NCBI GenBank assembly: GCA_033060915.1
Contig: CM065388.1
Coordinates: 22,583,501 to 22,647,500 of the forward strand
Reading direction: 5' to 3'
DNA from: Euryodendron excelsum
Taxonomy: Eukaryota > Streptophyta > Magnoliopsida > Ericales > Pentaphylacaceae
Length of the DNA: 64,000 nt
The position numbers and the translations under genes were made by a program. The notes beneath the pieces were generated by a model. The model was not told the origin of the DNA and did not search any database. It saw only the letters and a list, made by a program, of their open reading frames with translations. This document shows positions 46,561 through 59,102 of this stretch, piece after piece (the first letter of the stretch is position 1; every line of letters starts with the position of its first letter).

Positions 46561-46569
46561 CCCCCCCCC
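46561..46569 (-). other. Polypurine tract candidate
   Basis: Nine G on the minus strand, preceded by GCAAAATACAAGTTT and followed at once by TGTGATTTC. This is the expected arrangement of PPT and 3' LTR start. Confidence 0.45.
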
Positions 46570-49500
46570 AAACTTGTATTTTGCTAGCCCCTAGAAAATA
46601 ACACTATATAAATAACAAAAAGGATTCCCCACTTTCGTGAAAATCTCGAATGCACTGAGCCATCACTAGGGATAACTTGTGCCTCCGACACTCCCCAATA
46701 AAATCAAAATAAAATTTAAATATAACTATATATTAAATTAAGCATTGAAATCAAACTTTAAAATTTAGAAATCCAATGCATTTTTTTTTCTCAAACCAAT
46801 GTAATCAAAACAAAACATCATAATAGTTAAAGGCATACACATATTAATCTCGATATTTTCAAACCTTGCATCAACATGCTTAACCCAGTATTTCCAAAAA
46901 AATGAAAATCATAAACCTGGTGCAGCAAGGATAGTTAAAGGCATACATATGCTTTAAGTTAATATTTTCAATTAACAAAATTTCTCAATTTTGTTGGCTA
47001 ATGTCCCTTGAGGCCAACTTGCATTGAGCCTAGTACAGAATCAATATTAACATTCAATATTAATAGTTATTTGAGTCGAAAACTAACATTGAAATTGCTA
47101 GCAAAAGAATAATATGTCACACAGTAAAAATGCAATGTCCATATAATGCTTCAAATCGCAAGTTATCCCTTTGAAATGGCCCATTGTCATGCTTCTTCCT
47201 CTCTTCGTAACTCATAAGGCATTGTCTTTACTACCCAATAGTGTGGATCTCAAGCTCGAAGAACACCAACCAATTAACTTAAAAAACCAAAAGCGAACTA
47301 GATTTACTAAGGCAATGCTACTAAATAAAAAGTAGCTGAAAACATTATCGGAAAAAAAATCCCAACTTTTATCATGGATCAACAAAACAATAAAAATGCA
47401 ACTTTTAATTTAGTGCATTTATTCCTAGCCTCTTCTATGAAAAAAAGAAAAAGAAAAAAGTTCATCCTAGTTCTAAAGTTTTTAAAGCAAACCTAGATTA
47501 CAAAACACCAACCACATTAAAATATAGATAAAAACATAAATACACATTAAGCTCATAATATTAAATCGACCAAATTCAAAGTGAAAACATAAGCAAACAC
47601 ATTTATGGGGAAAAAAAGATTTTTACCTTAGAATCCATCATTTTGTTTCAGGTGAAGAAGCATCTGAGTCACCTGTTCTTTCCGGTGGTCCTATAGTACC
47701 AACTACTGCGAATGAGGAATCCACCAAATAGATGGAGAGTAAAAGTTATAATAAAAGTAATTTAATAAAATCATGTGTTACATACTTACTAGATTTCATC
47801 CCATTGTTCAGAGACTTAATTAAATTAAAGATATTGATTTTATGGGAAATCAAACAAAAAAATGAATATCTTTTTTCAAATACCTATTAATTTCTAAAAC
47901 TTACCCATTAACTTTAAAACTATTATAACTGTGGGAACATGGGAGAGCATGCTATTCATGAAAAGGGAACGGGGGACAGCTTGGTCGCATTAGAGAAATA
48001 GAATAAACACCAATGAATGCTTGATGAAGATCTAACAGAGCAAAGCAGAGCAAACAAACAAAAGCATACCAAATACATACTTTAACTTAGAAAGAAAGTG
48101 ACATGTATCTCTATTAAAAAGAGCAATTTAGTTCCCCACAATCATTAATGTGGACATAGAGAACGAAAAACGAGGGGCAGAGAAGTGAAGGCCAATAGCT
48201 GAACCCATGAAAGGATAAGACAAAAGAAGTTTGATGATTAAAAAAACATACCATTCAAGCACAAAGCAGGTGAATGAAGGGCCACAAACAAATGTATAGG
48301 TGTGCATGTGTATATGTGCCTCACAAATAATTGATCAAGCACGTAAAGCTCTATCCCATAATCAACACCTAATCAATCACAAACCAAGTGAAACACTTCA
48401 TCAGAAACACATCTCAAATCTTGAATCCTTAACAATGACCTCTGCTTAACTGTGTAGCAAAGAAAACCCAATTTAGACACCAGAATGTTCATATAAAAAT
48501 TTTTACTAAACTTCATAACCGTGTTAAACACTTCCTTATATTTCTAGATAGAGATAAAGAAGTAATTTCTAAACTTAATCCACTTCTCACAGTACATGAA
48601 ACTGCTAAGCTTGTATTTAGCATAATATGTACATCATTCCTTTCAATTAAAAGAACCTCTTTCTCTCTCCCTCTCACAGAGTACATCATGCATACATGTT
48701 GTATTTATCAGCTTTATATTTTTTTTAATTTTACAATAAAAAGCTCGTTGTTTTGTGGCACATATTTTATAAAAGAAAGGAGTCGTTTGTATAGATAGAC
48801 AAAGGCACCTCTGCAAATTTACAGAGCATTAAATGCATCATGACTGTTTGAAAACATGTCGAAATCGAACTCTTTGGGCGAGAGTTTGAAGGGATAAGGG
48901 AAGCTGAGAATTAATCTTAGCTATAAGTTCAAGAAAAAAAATATATTCTTGACTGTTAGATATAAATGTATCTCACAGACATTTTAAAAAATGCTGAGGT
49001 GAAATGTAATATAGATGTCTCTCAATCATCATGTATGCCCCCATTCATAAAAAGTTAACACAAATAGCACCAAGAATACTCACCCTCAAACTTCAAAGTT
49101 TCAATTCATTCTCATACCCAATGCATACACAAGATTGCATCTCATCAAGTAGAAGTAATAAGTCAAGTGTGTGTGATCCACCAAAGTACCATAAATGCCT
49201 CATTACGGACTCAAGCACATGCATCCTTGAAGTTTCGATTTCAAGAACTCACCAGTCATTCACTCAACAAGAATTTAATCTCTAGGAACTCTCATAGATT
49301 GCTCTTCTAATAGGAGTAAATGAATATGATCAATAAAATTAATCCCATCATGAAGAACGTAAATAATGTGCGGCAAATGACATGACATAGCCTCATCAAA
49401 GAGTATTAACAATGAGAATCAATCAATGCAATTAACACAAGCATTCACTAACTGAGTTCAGAAGGGCTGCACACTTCGAATCTACAAAGGCTTTCAATGG

Positions 49501-50395
49501 TGGTAGGGTTCAACTAAAAGAGAATGGACAACAAACTTGCCACGTTCCAGGGTACGCAAGGTAGACTCAACAATGGCCTCTTCTTTCAATGCTCTATCTC
49601 ATATCACCAGTTTCTCTCTTTTTCTATTTTTTTTTCTCTTTTTAAGCGCTTCTTTCTCTTTTGTGTTTTTTTTTTGTTGAAAAGAATTGAAAAGAACCAT
49701 CTCCATGAACTCTTATCAACAACATGCTACCCCATTTTGATAATTTGCTTGTGCAACGGGGCTGCCATATAATGACATGAGGTTCTAACAAAACACCCAA
49801 CTGGCCATTTCTCTGTTGTGACTCAAACTGGCTGTGGATAAGGTGCATTCAAGTGATTACTTCAGTGATATCAGGTGAACTAAAACCAGTGTCATATCCA
49901 AAGTGCGCAAAACTCAAAATTCTAACATGTCAATCACATCAATCAATTCTCACTAAGTGAATCAAAGTCAAACATAATGAGGCTATTGAATAGGAGAGAT
50001 GCAGAACAATTTTATCTTGAGTGAACGTAAAGCACTCTGAAAGACGATACAAAGCCCAAGTGTGTGAATGCCCATAACTATCCATCCAAGTATCGAAGAA
50101 TGCAAATCACAGGTTATAGTGAATATTACACTGAAGACTCCTCTAATGGAAAGTATTATATTGAAATATGACAATAGATAGGGCATGTTCACCAGCTTTT
50201 ATTCAAAAGTGTAAGGTGAGAATTCTAACCTCAACAAAATTGCATTAGGTGTTGTTTACTTGGTAAACCATTCAGTAATATCATAGCAACCAAAAAAGGA
50301 CACATAAAAGATTTGTCAACAAGGCAAAAGTTAACCAAAACATGCAAGTTTTAGATTACGATGATTTACATGTATAATGAAAGGCAACCTAAACT
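46570..50395 (-). other. Non-coding internal region of a decayed LTR element
   Basis: A/T-rich sequence with no supported gene, between the PPT and the ORF at 50396-51669. Athila-type gypsy elements carry a long untranslated stretch at this position, so the placement fits. Short open frames (for example 49031-49285 and 49524-49772) show no similarity to anything I recognise. Confidence 0.4.
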
Positions 50396-51669
50396 CTACA
50401 CCTCCCCAATGACTGTCTACTCTTTCTCATCATCTGCTTCAACATCTTCCTCCCTATCCTCATCTTGCTCCTGCTATTGACGAGCCATTAGCCTGGCTAT
50501 CTCTTTCAACATCTCTGTCTGCTCACTCTACTGATCTTCAAACTTCTTTTGCTACTCCTCTAACTTATCAAATTGTCCCAAGATCACCTGCTAGAATTCC
50601 CCAAACTCCTTCTTTTGCTCCACTAATTTCTCCTCCAACTTTGTCAACCTCTCAGTTTGGTGGTCCATTTGTAGGTTCTGCTGCTCTACCATTTGAACCA
50701 GGCTTGTAAGATCAGCATTGCTAGTCGACCTCGCTTATGATGACTGTCCCTCTGAGGATGTCCCAACCCGTTGTTTCTTCCTATTTAAGCTAGTTTGCTG
50801 AGCCTTGGACTTGTCAATGGATGCTTTGTCAATTGGCTACTAAGTCAATTTCTTGAACAGGAAGGCGGAGTCAGCCACCTTGGACTTAGCAAAGGTCGTC
50901 GTGAGCAGGCATGAAAACGGGATACTGGTCATAGAATCCCCCAACTGGTGGCTGCCATATAATTGTTACCATATGTACAATGGAAGATCAATGGACTTGT
51001 GCGTGCCTATAGCCCATAGTAATTTCCCCCTTGTTCTGCTTACCTTCGAAGTTCGAGCAATTGGAATCAAACTGTAACAGGACCACAGGTGTAAAGGTAG
51101 GTACCTGTCCTTTAGTGCATTTCGCCCCACAAAATTCTTCTTTTCTGCCAACCTCTCTCCTTCTTTCAAAATTTCAGTGGCCACCACCGTCATATCAATC
51201 TTTTCGTTGGCTGAGTCTTTGAATTGGGCATTGTGGACCCTCTCCAACTGATAGATCTCGGCAAAAGTGTCTGGAGTTATGACTACAACCTTGCCCCTTA
51301 CCCAAGACTCTATTCGCTGGGCCCTGGGTGTGATGCTCGTCTTAAAATATTTGCCAACCATTTACCACACAATATGGGTACTGCACCTCCAGAAAAGTTA
51401 GCAAATTTCTTCCAGCCTCGCCCTTCAATTTCATCCTTCCAAAGGTACGATTCATCTCGGAAGGCCATAAGATTAATCCCTCTCTCGACGACAATTTTCT
51501 TCCTTCTCCAAACCTCGTTGTACCCCTTTTGTGCATCTTTTGTTTTAAAACACTTTGCATCAAAGTCAGGTGGGGCACTAGCTTTGGAACGAGACTGAGT
51601 AAACAAGACAATAGCTTTGCTCACAACATCTTTCTTGGCCTAGTCTTTGGCCCTGGTTCTCTCAATCAT
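50396..51669 (-). pseudogene. Plant retroelement ORF ('putative plant transposon protein' type), heavily decayed
   Basis: Starts MIERTRAKD near 51669 and runs through IVVERGINLMAFRDESYLWK, GRGWKKFANF, then after a frameshift (51310-51361) VRGKVVVITPDTFAEIYQLE and KLLWAIGTHKSIDLPLYIW. This order (ERG-I-L, E-RGW, VRG...F, A-GKSID) matches the plant transposon protein domain found in Athila/Tat-like elements. The C-terminal third is a Gln/Glu/Lys-rich coiled coil (VEQQNLQMDHQTERLTKLEE) with an acidic end. About ten in-frame stops interrupt it, for example at 51640-51642 and, in one common frame, 50591-50593, 50552-50554, 50528-50530, 50474-50476 and 50417-50419, mostly TAG beside Gln codons. It cannot make a full protein. 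Confidence 0.7.
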
Positions 51670-53719
51670 GTTGTTCTCTAATTCAATCAAAAACACAAAT
51701 TTTATTAACATCTCATGTCCAGACAGAACACTGACTTAAGAAACCAGGCCAATTCGTACGTAAAGTATATATTGGCCATACAAATGCTTGCAGAAAAGTA
51801 TTGATTTAAGCCAAAAAAAAATTCAACAAAAAAAAAAAAAAAAAAAACCAGGCCAAAGCATTTAAACATAGCACATGTCGATACTTCTCAGAAGTCATTA
51901 TGGGTACACCAACGTTTAAAATAATGCAAAGAAATTATCATAAACATAAAGGTGTCAACTCCAAAATACTAATTGTCGGCACTTTCACTGCTCGACCAAA
52001 ATTCAGTAACTTAACTAAAATCTATCCAAAAATGTCAACTTCAAAATGCAATTTTTCTCAAACCACAAACTCTAACACTATGAAAATTGACATGCATGTT
52101 CTATCATGAATCTATTTTCAATTCTCACTTAAATCACATGCAAATTCAATATATAAGTCGAGTTATAATCAAAATAAGGCATTATAGTCAGATTCAATAC
52201 ACCTGGATGAAATTTAGCATAACTTCTTCAATCAAAACAAGGTTTTTTTTTTTTTTTTTTATCCCTTTCACTCTTCTGATATGAAGAGTTGTAAGTTCTA
52301 ACTTTGCATCATTCTTAACTTTTTAAGGATATTTTTATCTAATGGATTGTGTATTTTCATAAATGGAAATGGTTGGAGGAGTAAAAAAACTGAAGACATG
52401 TTAGTTTCCAAGTATGACGAGCCCTTCTAATAACCTAACTTTTGTTCCCTTTCACTTTTTTTTTCTCTGTTCTTTTCCACATCAAAAATATATGCTTTTC
52501 TTCCATCATTAATAAAAATCTGTACTCCATACCCAAAAAAAAATCTGTACTACCGACTAAAACACTTTGTACTGGTTGACTTCAAATTATTTTTGTTACT
52601 GTTAATAATGTGATTTTGATGAAGCTGCTTTGTACTGATTATTTTGGAGGCCTAAATAGTTACAGGGAGTCAGGGTTTCCAATTTTTCTGGGCAAAAGTT
52701 TATGCTTTTCAAGAGTTCTTTATACTATCTGAAGTTTACAGCAATATAGATTTGGCAATTTTGGAACTCAACAATCACTATCTTTATCTTCTTCTCATTC
52801 TTTAGGTTCTGTTCATCTTTAAGGCTTTCTTTGTCGTTTTTTGTTGTTTTCAGCTTCTGGTATTAAAAGCAGCAGCAAAAGTGCGTATGTTACATTAGAC
52901 CTTAAAAATATGAGAATGTAATCAAATTTGCTTAATATTTATTTTGTTGACACATCAAAAAGGCAAGGAAAAACTTGCTGGAAAAGCGAGCCACTAGGAA
53001 CCACAAGTCTACCCTTAATGTAAATACAACTTTGTTTTTTCTAACTAACATGGTTAAATTGTTTCGTTTCACTATATCCATCTAATATCTACTTTGATTT
53101 CAATTTTTGTTTTCACTCACAAGAAGTGGGTCTCGGTTCACCAATGATTTATTTTTCATTTAATTTAATATTTGGTTCAATTTGAAGTTTCAATTTGTTT
53201 TCATTTCATTTCATTTCATAGTGTGTAATTGATACGATTTGAAGAATTAATCCCTAAAGTGAATAAATTAGAACATATTTAAGGTTAATTATTATATGGG
53301 TTTTGTCCATTTTCTAATGGAATGCAATAGTGCAGTTTGAATCAGCTGTGGACTTCCCTTGTTGAAACTGTATTAGGAAGTGGGGTATGGTTCTCTAAAG
53401 TTGATGGGTTTTTATCGGTGGTTGATAAATGGATTCACTGATGATGATGAGGGTTTCAGAAATTAAAATGCCGGTGGATGAGCATCCTTTCCTAATAGTC
53501 ACTTTAGAATTGGAGCTTCATATTGAAAGCAAGCATTGGATGCTTTTATATATTCATGTGCATGAGATGCATATGCATCCTTCGGTACATTGCAAATGCA
53601 TATACTTTATATATACAAATCTATTGTAACTTATCTTCGGTTTTTCATTTTAAGTTTTCAATTTTAAAGTATGAACTCCTAATGCTTATTTTAATATAAA
53701 ATTATTTATCAATGTCATT
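51670..53719. other. Non-coding stretch, probably partly Helitron
   Basis: AT-rich with homopolymer runs (A run near 51830, T run near 52243). The right end is the Helitron terminus at 53761. The 5' Helitron end (TC after an A) could not be placed; the T-run edge near 52260 is one possibility. No helicase or other coding region was seen, so the element would be non-autonomous. Confidence 0.35.
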
Positions 53720-53761
53720 TAAATTTTATCGGGGAGTGCCGTAGGCACGGGTAATCCCTAG
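53720..53761 (+). mobile_element. Helitron 3' terminus
   Basis: GTGCCGTAGGCAC can form a 5-bp stem with a 3-nt loop; eight bases later the element ends CTAG, followed by T. A short GC hairpin followed by CTRR and an insertion before T is the diagnostic plant Helitron 3' end. Confidence 0.6.
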
Positions 53762-54865
53762 TATGAAATAAGAAATGCAGATCACAACATACATAAAGTA
53801 CTCATCACTAATATCACCATATTATGTAATTCAACATAAACAACAAATTGGAAATTCTTTACTCAAGTTCAATTTGTTATTATCATCTGATCATTCCATT
53901 CCATTCCATTGTATTTCTAATACCAACACCCCACATCACCCACATTGATCACCCATTTCTAAGGTTCAGGTTAAAGCCAATACCCTACATCACCCATTTG
54001 AGAATGAATCAAAACAACCCAATCAATCCACATGAAACACCACAAGGAAACCCTAATTTGATCAAAGGCTACGTAGCGAAATCCGAGTGTGAGTCGCCGA
54101 AGAGAACGAGTGAGAAATGAAAATAGAATGCTGAGAGGAATTACCTAGATGGAGGCTTCAAGACACTTAGAGAAGATTCAATGTTGAATCGGGGACCCAA
54201 AGCCCTCAGAGATGCAACAACCCTCTCCCTCCTTCGAATGAATGTCAGGTGACAAAAGAAAACAAAGCCCCAATCTATTCAAATAAGGGCATGATCATTA
54301 GGACGATGGTAAAGCCAGTCCTAACACTAAAACAATTTGGCCGAAGAGCCCACGGGTCATCAGGACGGTTTTGAATCACGTCCTGACGTTAGGCCACGTA
54401 ATGAGAGCATAGCTCTCGGCTCGTCAGGACGAGACACTTGGGCCTCCCGACGCTTTGAGCAACAAAGAGTTATCCTAGGCATAGCTCTCGGCTCGTCAGG
54501 ATGAGATACTTGGGTGTCCCGACTCTTAAACCAACAAAGAAATGTTCTGGGCATAACTTTTGGCTCATCAAGACGAGACACATGGCCGCACTAACGATCT
54601 GAGAGTAAAACTGACTCTAAGGTGAAAAGGAGTGAAAGAAAGGAAGAGAAGAAGAAAAAATGCAATAAAAATAGAAACCCCCCCCCCCCCCCCCCCCCCC
54701 CTAAAAACTGGATCGGAACATGGACCACTGGGCAGGAAGACAAGGAACAAAGGATAGATGCGACACGACACAAAAAAAAAATTTAAAATAACAATAATAA
54801 AATGAAGGAAAAAAACAAATGTGAAACCCTACTCTGGTACAACAAAAAGAGTAGATGGGAGGGGA
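53762..54865 (-). other. Non-coding retroelement region with a 74-bp tandem array and a G25 tract
   Basis: At about 54411-54595 (AT/CT)AGCTCTCGGCTCGTCAGG-type units recur three times at ~74-bp spacing. At 54678-54702 the minus strand has 25 consecutive G. Downstream on the minus strand (54000-54200) the text resembles an LTR-element leader. The 73-codon open frame at 54360-54581 is only the tandem array translated. Confidence 0.45.
54678..54702 (-). repeat. Homopolymer C25 (G25 on minus strand)
   Basis: 25 consecutive C on the plus strand, about 160 bp past the integrase stop on the minus strand. It may be an expanded polypurine tract. The length is subject to sequencing error. Confidence 0.85.
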
Positions 54866-55690
54866 CTACTCGTAAGGGGGTGGGTCACGAAGAGCTAGAC
54901 TCTCCACTTCTCTCACAAAACCCTCAAGATAGGGTTTTAGGCGATGGCTATTGATCTTGAATTTAGAGCCTGTATCGGGATTATAAACAGTGATGGCCCC
55001 ATGGGAAGCAACATCCCGTACAAGAAGAGGACCAGTTTGTTTGCTGCGGAGCTTACCCGAAAAGAGATGCAAACGGGTGTTATATAAGACAACCTTCTGA
55101 ACGACATGGAAGGTGTTTTGTAGGATGTGTCGGTCGTGCAAGGTCTTCATTTTAGCCTTAGCAATGCGGGCATTTTCAAACACATCATTTCGCAATTTCT
55201 CCAATTAAGATAATTTGAGTTTTCGAAGGGTTCCGATCTCAACTAAACTTTCGTTGAACTGTCTAATGGCCCAATAAGCTTTATGTTCGACCTCAACCGG
55301 GAGGTGACAAGGTTTGCCATAGACAAGCTGGTAGGGAGACAATTCTAATTGTGTTTTGTATGTTATTCTGTGCACCCAAAGCACATAAACTAGTCGTACA
55401 GACCAATCTTTACGTGTGAGGTTCACAATTTTCTGTAAGGTTTGCTTGATCTCTCTATTGGCCAATTCCACTTGACCACTTGCTTGGGGGTGATATAGGG
55501 TACCGACTTTGTGCAAAACCCCGTTTTTGCGCATCAAAATTTGAACGGGCTTATTGCAAAAATCCTTACCACCATCACTAATGATGGCGTGGGGCATTAA
55601 AAAATGTGAAAATATGTTTTCCTTAACAAACTTCACCATAACAGGGTGGTCATTGGTGCGAGAGGCAAGCATCTCAACCCACTTGGACAT
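54866..55690 (-). mobile_element. Ty3/gypsy (Athila/Tat lineage) integrase fragment
   Basis: Reads [71 protein letters not shown], then past one in-frame stop (about 55205) LEKLRNDVFENARIAKAK, GKLRSKQTGPLLVRDV and INSHRLKPYLEGF. The last D and the E of the DDE triad are visible ([16 protein letters not shown]), 35-type spacing. Only the C-terminal half of the integrase is present; the sequence is cut at 55690. The [17 protein letters not shown] block is characteristic of Athila/Tat elements. Terminal residues RDPPPYE then stop. Confidence 0.85.
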
Positions 55691-56071
55691 TCATTTTATG
55701 TGGTTAATTGTTTTATTGCAATTTCGAGTCATATGTTCAAAACATGGAAACAACATGTTCGTACACAAGAGGTAAGACTGCATAATGTTATGAAAATGTC
55801 TAATCTATTATGAAACTCTACTACATCTCTTAGGGAAATTTTCTATCCATACTGGATTAACTCACAACTGAACAGGTATAACCAACCTAACCCGGCTTCG
55901 GCAGAACCGAGGAATTGACGCAAACCAATCTTCGAACTGATGAAAATTGGCTCAGTTATGGGTTAGCCACCAACCCAAACCAAACCAAGTCGAAATGGGT
56001 TACATTGTTTTTGAACCTGAGATTGGCGGTTCAGATAGTGGGTCACTACCCAACCCGACCCGTGAACACCC
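55691..56071. other. Non-coding junction sequence
   Basis: Contains a stretch rich in AACCCAACC / GGGTTA words (55880-56070). No coding capacity. It separates the truncated integrase from the start of the large LTR. Confidence 0.35.
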
Positions 56072-56819
56072 TGTCACGCCCCGGTTTTTGGGTGTCCAAG
56101 GTCCTTTCGGCTCGGAGACCCTAAAGCACGGAACTCTGTCACTAGAACTCGTCCTCCTAGACGGAAAAGTGTGACTAGGTTTGAAAATTGGTTTGACTAA
56201 GGGCTTTTCAGAAAAATAGAAGTCGCCACCTAACTTGATTAAGGTGAGTTAGGGCACCTAAAACTAAGTGTTAATCTAAAGATTAAACTTAGGGTGTTTT
56301 GGAAAAGGGTTTTGAAAACTCCCTCAAGAGAGGGTTTTTAAGGAAATAGGTTGTTTGGCAACCTTTGGAAAGATTTAAGCCCTTTTGAAAAATAACTCCA
56401 TTTTGGTCATTTGAAAACAAAAATCTATAGTTCGGGGGTTGGTTACGTGTAGGGAAGATATCTTAAGATCATCACCCTACCTCGCCCTTTCGGTACCTAT
56501 ATGTCTAATCACTCTTTGTTCACTCACTAAAATAATTGGTTACCATTGTCCACTTAATATCCACTTTAGAATTTTGAAAATGGGGTCTAGTCATCACTTT
56601 TCGGATGGATGATACATGATGCAAGTTTTTGGAAGAAGTTTGAAAATAATAAGCGTTTTGAAAGAGTTTGGAATAGGAACTTTGAATTGATTAGAATTTT
56701 TGAAAAAGGGATTGGAGTTGGAATAAAAGTTATGACCGCATCATTTTAGGTTGCCTACGTATCTCATTTGGCAAGAATTAGGTCAATCGTAATTCGGGCA
56801 AGAGCCCGATGGAAAATAG

Positions 56820-57010
56820 GCGCATTAGGGCCTTTGGAAAGTTTGAAGACACTTTGGGGTCTTTGAAAACGTTCAAGACACTTTGAGGTCTTTGGAAAAG
56901 TTTAAGACACTTTGAGGTCTTTGGAAGTTGAAGACTCTTAGAGGTCTTTGGAAAAGTTTAAGACACTTTGATGTCTTTGGAAGTTGAAGACTTTTTGTGG
57001 TCTTGGAAGT
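56820..57010 (+). repeat. ~29-bp minisatellite (CTTTGGAAAAGTTTAAGACA)
   Basis: At least six units of CTTTGGAA(AAGTTTAAG or GTTGAAG)ACACTTTGAGGT type, some shortened by about four bases. Confidence 0.85.
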
Positions 57011-57511
57011 TTTGACTTGAAATTGGATGGTGGAGTGTTTTGAAAATGATCTTGGATCACCTTAAGGGAGTTTTGGGACAAGGCTTTGTCATGACTCAAG
57101 AGAACTTGAAAGTGTTTTTGAAGTCTTGTTTTGAAAACCTTCGAGGAATGTTTTGATGAATTAGTATTGGAAAGTGGTTTTTGGAAATGGCTAAGGGTTT
57201 GAAATCCTAATATGGACAACCTTAGGGGTTGTTCTTGATTTATGACTTTTCCTTGGAATCTCTAACCATGAGGGGGCTAAGGACACCCTAGGTTTGTGAC
57301 CTTTTGAAAGGATTTTTGAAAATGTCTTGAAGGTGGAGTGTAAGAACATTTGAAGAGTTTATGGAGTTGGTTTTTGAAATCATGAGAGTAGGAGGTTTTA
57401 GAAAAATAGGTTATGAGGACAATTTGAAAATTGAATAATCATTTAGAAAAGGGTTCAAAAGTTGGAACCTTGAAGCATATTAACCTATGTTGAGTTAGTT
57501 TATGGTTAAAG

Positions 57512-57816
57512 GTGACCTAAGGTTAACTAACTTGGGTTAGGTTAACTTAGGGTTAAGATGACTTATGGTTAACTAACTTGGGTTAGGTTAACCAAGGTTA
57601 AGATGACTTAGGGTTAGGTTAACCTAAGGTGAGTGAACTAGGGTCAAGTTAACTTAGGGTTGGACAGCTAGGGTCAAGTTAACTTAGGGTTGGATAACAA
57701 GGGTCAAGTTAACCTAGGGTTGGACAACTAGGGTCAAGTTAACCTAGGGTTGGACAACTACGGTCAAGTTAACATAGGGTTGGGTAACTAGGGTCAAGTT
57801 AACCTAGGGTTGGATT
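57512..57816 (+). repeat. Nested minisatellites with TTAGGGTT words
   Basis: First about two ~50-bp units (GGTTAACTAACTTGGGTTAG), then six 30-bp units from 57638 (CTAGGGTCAAGTTAACCTAG plus GGTTGGACAA). The units contain TTAGGGTT/CTAGGGTT, a telomere-like word, but not a telomere array. Confidence 0.9.
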
Positions 57817-59069
57817 GGAAAATGGTTTTGAAAGTTGGTTTGATGCACTTTTGGAAAGGGTTTTAAAAAACAAAACATGTTATGCAATGGATTTTAGTGG
57901 ATAACCTTTTTAAAGATCATTTCCATAAAAATTTTGACTCTAGTCAAGAGTATGGTTTATATGGTTGGTGATTGGAGACCATTCCAAGGAAGGTTTCCTC
58001 ATGGCCATTACAACCATAATCTTGACAAGAGTATAAGGGGTCCAAAAATCAACATGGTGATGATAACTTTTTAAGGCACCATTTTTATTGCAAAGATGGA
58101 GGGAATGAGTTTTTGTTAACTATTTTTGAAAAGAGTTTGAAAATCATTTTTGTAGGAGGCCATTCCATCAGGAGAGGATTCCATGGTGCCATTCCAACCA
58201 TTACACTTAAAAGAATGGAAACCTTGAAAATTAGAGAATTGGAAAGTAACCTTTATGCAAGTTGAAATGTCATGATGCCAAGGTGAGAGTTAGGGGTTAG
58301 TAGGGGATTTCCTAAGGCATAATTTCTAAGGTCTCATCCTAAGCTTCAAGGAGCCAACTCTTGGAACAATTTTTGAAAGAGATATAGAGAGCTTGAAAAT
58401 GACATGGAGTTTAAGAGTAATGTAAGCATTATAGAACATGACAGTAAGCATAAAAATGAAGCCAAGCACACAAGACATGATCAAAATAGTAATATGCAAC
58501 GGGTCATGATCACATACAAGGCTTTTAGGCTACACCACACAAACAAGGGGCTCCTAGGCCATACATCTTAAAGTATGCTAGTGAGAGATGCCCCTACACG
58601 GTGGCTCTCACTTGCTTTCCTCTAGGCATGATCTAAGAGCCATCTTGGCTCAAGCATGCAAGAAAGGGGGGTTGAAGATGGGGATTAAAATAGAGAATAG
58701 CCTAAGTAGGCTAGGAGGGAGAAGAGAAGAGAAGAGTGGGGAAAGACACAAATGTAAAAAGGATACCACCTTTTGCCTTCAACACACTTGTAGCCTTCAA
58801 TGGATTCCTTGATTAGATCTTGAATGACTTCAAGAAAGCTTGGAGGGATGGTAGGAAGTGTTTGTGTGGTGTATAAGGCTATGTAAGTGAAGTGTATGGC
58901 CTTTAGGGTGGTGGAATCTAGCCTAAGTGTTGGAGGGGGAGAATATGTATAGAGATTCGAGGTTCTGGAGTGATTTCAGCAGGGCTTCGCATCAATTTCG
59001 GACCTAGAATATGCAAAGGAGGAGGCCTCTATTTATAGGCAAAACTTTCGGACACTAGCACATGTATGA

Positions 59070-59102
59070 CATGCGCCTGTGTAAAATTTACACAGGCGCA
59101 TG
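59070..59102. repeat. 33-bp palindrome with perfect 16-bp arms
   Basis: CATGCGCCTGTGTAAA, one A, then TTTACACAGGCGCATG. The arms pair without a mismatch around a single central base. Weaker dyad symmetry continues outward (CTAGCACATG / CATGCGCTAG). Confidence 0.95.

Noticed and set aside
54360..54581. Repetitive 73-codon minus-strand frame
   Set aside because: Follows the 74-bp tandem array exactly; not a protein family.
57512..57816. Interstitial telomere
   Set aside because: The TTAGGGTT words are separated by 22 bp of other sequence and do not form TTTAGGG arrays.
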